Shown here piece by piece: positions 58,173 to 64,000 of a stretch of DNA of 64,000 nt. Under the pieces are notes generated by a model. It saw nothing but the letters and a program-made list of their open reading frames with translations. It had not been told where the DNA came from and searched no databases. A program made the position numbers and the translations under genes. Source of the stretch: Cephalopachus bancanus (Eukaryota > Chordata > Mammalia > Primates > Tarsiidae); assembly GCA_027257055.1 (NCBI GenBank), contig JAPVLO010000570.1, positions 496,001 to 560,000 on the forward strand, read 5' to 3'. The stretch's first letter is position 1, and the number at the start of each line of letters is the position of its first letter.

Positions 58173-59944
58173 TAATAATTGAAAAACATAGAGACATACA
58201 CATCCCAAAACAAACTGGAATAACAACAAAGTGAAAAAAAACAAACAACAACAACAAAAAACTAAACACACACACACACATCCCTAGCACAAAGTGAATA
58301 GAAATGAAAACTAGAAAGACCAGAGGGGGGAAAAAAAAGACCAGATGAGGGAAAAAAGAGCAAAAAATGGATTTCAGGTCAAATTCTCACACCATATTGA
58401 CACACACCTTAAACTATAAAAAATGAAAATTAAAAAAAATCCATAAGAAGAAAAGAGCAAAAGCAAACCACCAACAACAACAAAATTGAAAAATTAACAC
58501 TCAATCATTCACATACACACATAAACAGAAAACAACAAATAAAAGAAGAAACAGAAAAAGAAAAGAAGAAAAAATTGGGGGGGGTACAGATCAAACCCTC
58601 ACATACACACTCATGAACAAAGGAAAAATATTTAAAATATACATGAACTAACAAGCAACCAGTCAAAAAAAATTTTTAAAAATTAAAAACTTGAAAATTA
58701 AAAAAACCCCAAAAAAATTTTCCCTCTTGTAACAGGCTATGTAATTGTTCCTTTAATCAGATCTCTCCTACAGATCCGCCTCTTTCACTCTCTCAGTGTT
58801 GAAGTAGGGAAGGAGAAGGGGCGGTGGAGGTGGGAAGGACTGCAGTCCTCCTCTCCCACTATCATATTGTCAGGGAGATCCCCTCCTGTTGGGAGGTACA
58901 GGGTTGTCTCTTCCCCAGGTATGTACTTATGGGGGGTGCCCCAGCCAGGCCTATCCTGGAATGGAGTTTTTCTATTGCAACTGACGTCCAGGCTCCACCT
59001 GGGTTTGTCACTCTCAGTCTTGGCCCAGCTGTGTGGGTCTGACATTCAGAGGATTGCTGGGAAGGAGGGGGTTTGGATCACCCCCAGACTAACCACTGAT
59101 CTTTTTGGAGTTGTTCCTTGCCCTTTTTCTGGACACAACCTTTGTCTTGTGGCTGGATCAGGGAAGTGAGTTGGGCCCCTGGAACTCATCACTCCTCAAA
59201 TCCCTATGAAGTTTATGCTTTCAGGATATTCTCTCTGAGTCATGATCAACCCCTGAGTAGTTGATCCACCAGTCACAGAGTTTGGGTCTGTTGCTCCATG
59301 GTGAGCAAGTTTGAGTACTTTCCTGCCCCATCTTCAAGATGGTGGTAGGGTGCCTCTCTTGTCCTCTTCTGTGGGACTTTGCCTCTAGACTCCCTCTGCA
59401 GCCCCTGCTGCCTGTGTCCTGCCAGGTGCTTAAGTGGTGTGGCAAAGCCAGGAGCCAGCAGTCTCTTGCTGCAATGGTGAGGGAGAACCTGGGGTGATAT
59501 TTTCTCCCTGCCACTTTTTCACAGAAAAACTTTTGTCCATTATAACAAAAAATGAAAGGCACTCAGCTTCTGCAACCTGGGAAGAGCCCGGGGCAAAGGA
59601 GAGAAGGTGCAGCACTTGTTGCACCAGGGGCCTGACCACTTGCTCACAAACTCCCACTTAGACAGCATTTCCTCCCAGCGGGGGGTTTTTTCATTAAAAA
59701 AAAAAAAAAAAATAAAGAAAATAGTGCTCAACTTCTACATCATGGGTCCAAGCCCAGCAGCTGTGACATCAGAAGCTGCACCAGGAGAGCCCTGGTCACT
59801 AGCTCCCTAGCTCTCACTCAGTCAGCTACTCACAAGCTCACTTGCTCACCAGCACACACACAAAATTCTCCATACACTCACTCACAAGGGGACTCACACA
59901 GTATGACTGGCTCAGCCGCCCTCTTCCCGACCCCCCCGTAATAA

Positions 59945-61660
59945 TTTATTATTAAATTTTCTTTAGTCAATTATCTTCAAAATATAAATAACCAAAACTT
60001 TACATGTTCAACTAAGTATTTATTTCTAGTGCTCTTTCTTCTTTTGTGTAGATATATTTTTATAGTATCACTTTTCATCATCTAAAGACTTTATTTAACC
60101 TTTCTCAGAATATAAGTTTTTGGGGGAAAAATCTTTCAGGTTCTATGTGTCTAAAAATGTTTTTATCTCATCTTCATTTTTAAAGTGTATCTTTCTGAGT
60201 AAACAATTCCAAGTTGACAATTTTTTTTCTTTAGATACTTAAAAATTTTTGCTCCAAATTATTTTAGCTTGAACTTTTTGGTATGAATAATCTGCTGCCA
60301 ACTTATCTTAGGTTTTTTTGTACATAAAAGTCATTTTCCTATAGATGTTTTTAAGATTTTATCTTTCTAGCTGGTTGATAACAAGTTGATTATGATGTAA
60401 CTTGGCATAGTATTCTTTATGTTTCTTATTTCTTGAATATTCAATGAATATCTTAGATTTGAGGGTCTATAGTTTTCACCACATTTGGGAAATGTTCAGT
60501 TTTTTAAAAAAAATTTTCCTACACCTTTTTATTTCTCACTTTCAAAAACTCTGATTACCTGTATATTTGACAACTTGAAAATATTCTAGATTTTGATAAT
60601 ATTCTCTTCATTTTTTCTGCTTTTTTTGTGTATTTTTTTGGATAGTATCTGTTATCGTGTTTTTAATTCCACTAATATTTTCTTCCATAATGCCTATACT
60701 GTCATTAATGAAAGTGTATTGTTAATCTTACACACTGCAGTTTTTACCTCTAAAAGTTCAATTTTCCATTTTACACATGCACATACTTTTTTTATTCTTC
60801 CTTTCTACTACTGTTTATTATGTTCAGTCTTACCACTACCTTGTCCAACAGATAGAAAGTAGTCATAATAATTATTTTAGTGTCCTTCTCTGCTGCCATT
60901 TTTATAATTTGTGTTATTTCTCTCTCAGATTTAATTGATTGGAGTTTTTCTCATCCTGATTTGTATTTTTATGCTTAATTGAAGGCCTGGTAATTTTTCA
61001 TTTGGTGTCAAGTATTTTGAATTTTATCTTTTGGGTGTCAAGTATTGTGAATTTCACATTTTGGATGCTGCATATATTACATATATATGCTTGATATTTT
61101 TGTAAAACATGGCTAAATCACTTGACACCACTTTTATTCTTTTAAAACTTGGTTTTAAACTGGGTTATGCAAAATCAGAGTTTCATTTAATCTAAGGTTA
61201 ATTGTTTACTTCTGGGGAAAGACCCTTCCTAATACTTCACCTCATGTTCCCTGTACTGTGAGGCTTTCCACTTTTGCTGTTGAAAACAGACACCATTTTA
61301 AAACCAATGTGAGTTCCTCAGAAAACTTTCTTTACTCATTTAAAGTGGTTCATTCCTTGGGACTGGGTGATTTCCTCATATATATTTCCTGGTGAGTATT
61401 CACCTGATACTCAACATAGAATTTCTGAATACCTCTGGATTTCTGTCTCAAGTATATTTTTTTTCTTTAATTCTCTGTTCCATGAACTTTGACCACTTTG
61501 GATTATGCAGAATCCCAACTTTCTATTTTCATTTCAGAAAGACTGCCAGTCTGGGACTGAGTCTCCCACTATCAATGCAATGGACTGGAAACTTTTTCTA
61601 ACCATAATATGGTACGTTCATTATGCTATTTTATCTGGTTTGTAGTGCTTGTAAGTATGA
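59945..61660 (-). mobile_element. Ancient L1/HAL1-like 5' region
   Basis: Long T-rich plus strand with blocks typical of old L1M/HAL1 5' sequence read in reverse: TTTGGTGTCAAGTATTTTGA (61000, repeated as TTGGGTGTCAAGTATTGTGA at 61030), CTGTTTATTATGTTCAGTC, CCTGGTAATTTTTCATTTGG. The match is order-based and weak, and no frame survives. Confidence 0.45.
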
Positions 61661-63264
61661 TTACACTTTTAATACATCTCAGCCACAATCAGAATCCTAT
61701 ACACTTTAATAAACTACTTTCTGCTTTCTTATGATTATGGATGACTAAAAGGATAGCTGATACTCAAGATAAAGAGGATATAACTAAAGATATTTCACAT
61801 AGAGTTGGCAAAATGAGAAATGTTAAGATCTACACTAATGAAGCAAAATTTAATAAAAGCAAATTTTCAACTTTCCAAAATGTTCTTTATATTTTGTTTA
61901 TGTGAAATGGTTCACTGAGTTTTAAAAATTTCACCTGTAAACCACTAATTATTATGAAAAGCTAATGTTACTTGCTGCAATGTTAATTGCCTGATTGTAT
62001 GAATTGTAGAGTGTCCCAGTCAATATTTCAAATAGTTATTGCCAAGAAAGCATTAAAGATACCTTTTACTTCTTTTCATCATATAAGTAAGGTTCAGGTT
62101 ATTCTGTTTTGCATCCTATAAATACTTTTATTATGTAGCAGGCCACTGTAGGTACAAATCATGTAAAATCGTATATAGAAGATGCTAAAATTATTGATAA
62201 TTTCTGAAGCGCCCTGTTATTTTTATATAAATCTGCCTGAATACAAAGCAAACATAAGCTTCTTTTAACCAGCAATAATTTTACAATTCATTTTATTTAA
62301 ACTCACAGATATTATCAAAGAATTGTCTTTACATCTAATTTTTGTCTAACTCAATTTGAAACTTATCCTAACAAATTTTACATTTCATACTACTCTAAAT
62401 TAAGCATGTAAAATAAGTCCATGATTTAAAACAGCAGGAACGTTTCCAGTGAGACAATTAACTAGTACCATATGCCACTGCTGCCAAGAGGATTTTTAAT
62501 TCCATTAAACATTAATATAACATTTTTGCTTCTGTCACAATAAGGCAACCATCTGTGTTTGAACCTTCTGGGAAACTGGGATTGTGTTTACAGAAAGAGG
62601 AGGAAAAAAGTAGATAGGCAGGGAATTCAGTTTTACAGAGCTGACATCTAATTTCAAAATCATTTAAAAACATTATTTAAGGAATTTGATGTTAATAAGA
62701 ATAGTTTTTATTTTCAAGTGCTCAATTGCAGCAACTGCTTTTTTAACTTTGCATAAACAACTGCTCTTGCACTAAAGAGCTCTTCTTCACTCATCTTTTT
62801 CTGAAGAATAAAAAGCACATAATTTAGCCTGAAAGCATTTTTTATTGTTTTATAAAGTAAACTCTGCAATTGGAACTGACTTCCACATATTCATAAGACG
62901 TAGTGTGGGTGCTCCAAGAGCTTCTGTGTTTTAGACAGTTTTAAAAGGCAATGATTTAAAAGACAGAGAGGAAGAAGAGGTGGTCATTTGTTAAAAGCAT
63001 TTGCCAGTCACAAAAGTTGTGTTGAACCTTAGGAGGCTGAGATAGTTTTTTTCTTTTTTTTTAATTACTGCTAGCCTAACTACTTTAGATAAGGCATGAG
63101 GAAGCTTCTCCTTATGTTTCATCTTAATATAATTTACTTTAATGGAAGACAGTGCTTTGTACAAAAAAGAAATATTTTACAGGGCTAGAAAGTTGCAAGA
63201 CCTAAGTTTGAGGACTAAAATTCTCTATCATATAAATGTATGTCATAGTTTGACTATTCTGAAC
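61661..63264. other. Repeat-free AT-rich DNA
   Basis: The longest stretch in the right half without a repeat I can assign. No ORF of note. A poly-T/A tract lies near 63045-63065. It could hold conserved non-coding sequence; nothing here shows a function. Confidence 0.5.
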
Positions 63265-64000
63265 TGTTGGGAGCCGGCCACGGAGGCCCACCTGAACGTT
63301 AGAGATTAAGGTGGGCTGTGGACCCTGAGACCACTGGGATGTGTTCAGGAGCTGTTGGCCCATTTCCTCTTTCCTTTTTTGCTATTTGGCACACTCAGCA
63401 GAAGGAGTTCTGCTGACCTAAGCTGAAGGCTCTGTGACTGTGATAGGCATGGCTAACTGTAGAAACTCATTGTTCCTGTTTCCCATGAAGTGCGGTTTCA
63501 GCTTAGGTATTAGATATAATTCAAACTCAGGTCACATTTGGGAGCCTTCTATACAGTACAAGCTTCTTTATAAGATTTAAAAGTATATTTGTAGAGTTAG
63601 CATATACATATTGAGAGCTGTTTTCAGCTTTAGAAGGTATAGAAGATTATCTAGAGTTACCAGAGATGGCCCAGCATGAACTTTGGACTGGGCCACATTC
63701 CTAAGGGCCCAGTGTGTACTTTGGACTGGGCTGTATTCTTTTAAACCGGGTTTTTTGCTACAGTTAGTGTAGTGTTTTTCTACTTATTATAGAAATTGAA
63801 TTTATTTTACTAATAGAAAGTATTGTAGAATAGGTCATGCTAACATCAGGGAATCATGTTAGTTCAAGCATGATCAAACATGATATTTTGAGGTTTAATA
63901 AGAAACCTAACTTTAGAAATTCCATTGTTCCCCTTTTCTACTATTGTGGTTTTGACCTTAGTACAATTTGCAGTTTATATTTGGGTTTTATTTTTAGAAG
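63265..64000 (+). mobile_element. ERV2-like LTR, cut by the window end
   Basis: Begins TGTTGGGAGCCGGCCACGG and aligns along its 736 bp with the LTR at 19855 (same subfamily), including the tandem GGCCCAG...CTGGGCC units at about 63668-63742 and the start of the second duplicated block at about 63905. It could be a solo LTR or the 5' LTR of a provirus lying beyond the window. Confidence 0.88.

Larger units (their letters stand above)
52490..59937 (-). mobile_element. Full-length-looking minus-strand L1, about 7.1 kb plus an Alu
   Basis: 3' UTR (GGGTACAATTCAGGGTTAGG at 52519), ORF2 (about 52865-56500), ORF1 (about 56640-57545) and a 5' UTR of roughly 2.1 kb that ends, on the minus strand, with GGGGGGGTCGGGAAGAGGGC (59937-59918), the G-rich start expected of a complete L1. 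58180-58740 is strongly A-rich on the plus strand. Flanks AATAATAGTTTATTGTT (52470) and AATAATTTATTATT (59941) resemble a target duplication. Both ORFs carry stops and frameshifts, so it cannot move itself. Confidence 0.85.

Overview
The window looks like primate nuclear DNA. It is AT-rich, has no protein-coding gene I can support, and carries dimeric 7SL-derived Alu elements and primate-type L1 elements. The younger Alus are not the standard human, lemur (left-arm linker of the GAGCAAGAGCGAGAC type) or galago/loris (tRNA-SINE) forms as I know them. A tarsier or another early-branching primate is my best inference, not a proof. Almost every long open frame is an L1 ORF relic or an antisense Alu frame.

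Layout. 1-1.4 kb: unique AT-rich DNA with a perfect 19-bp palindrome. 1.4-5.9 kb: L1 debris, including a degenerate plus-strand L1 with a recognisable ORF1, interrupted by a minus-strand L1 tail. 5.9-8.8 kb: minus-strand L1 (ORF2 reverse transcriptase with FADN instead of FADD) carrying a 358-bp ERV1-like solo LTR and an Alu. 8.9-31 kb: mostly unique DNA with scattered Alus, MIRs, old L1s, a mariner-like element broken by a 1.4-kb ERV2-like LTR, and a second 1.47-kb LTR with a perfect 6-bp target duplication. 32-38 kb: one old plus-strand L1 with five later insertions nested in it, one of them a twin-primed (5'-inverted) L1. 38-52.4 kb: a dense pile-up of L1s of several ages, two Tc1/mariner-type elements with terminal inverted repeats and TA duplications, another twin-primed L1, and a tiny 190-bp twin-primed L1. 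52.5-59.9 kb: a full-length-looking minus-strand L1 (5' UTR, ORF1, ORF2, 3' UTR) with an Alu in its 5' UTR; all its ORFs are broken. 59.9-61.7 kb: ancient L1/HAL1-like DNA. 61.7-63.3 kb: repeat-free DNA. 63.3 kb to the end: start of another ERV2-like LTR of the same subfamily as the one at 19.9 kb.

There is no operon or pathway. What holds the window together is its insertion history, which nesting and target-site duplications let one order. The most interesting signals are the Alu left arm, which has a tRNA-like A box and a complete T-arm-like B-box hairpin; the long LTR family with internally duplicated blocks; and the stacked insertions, including three twin-primed L1s.
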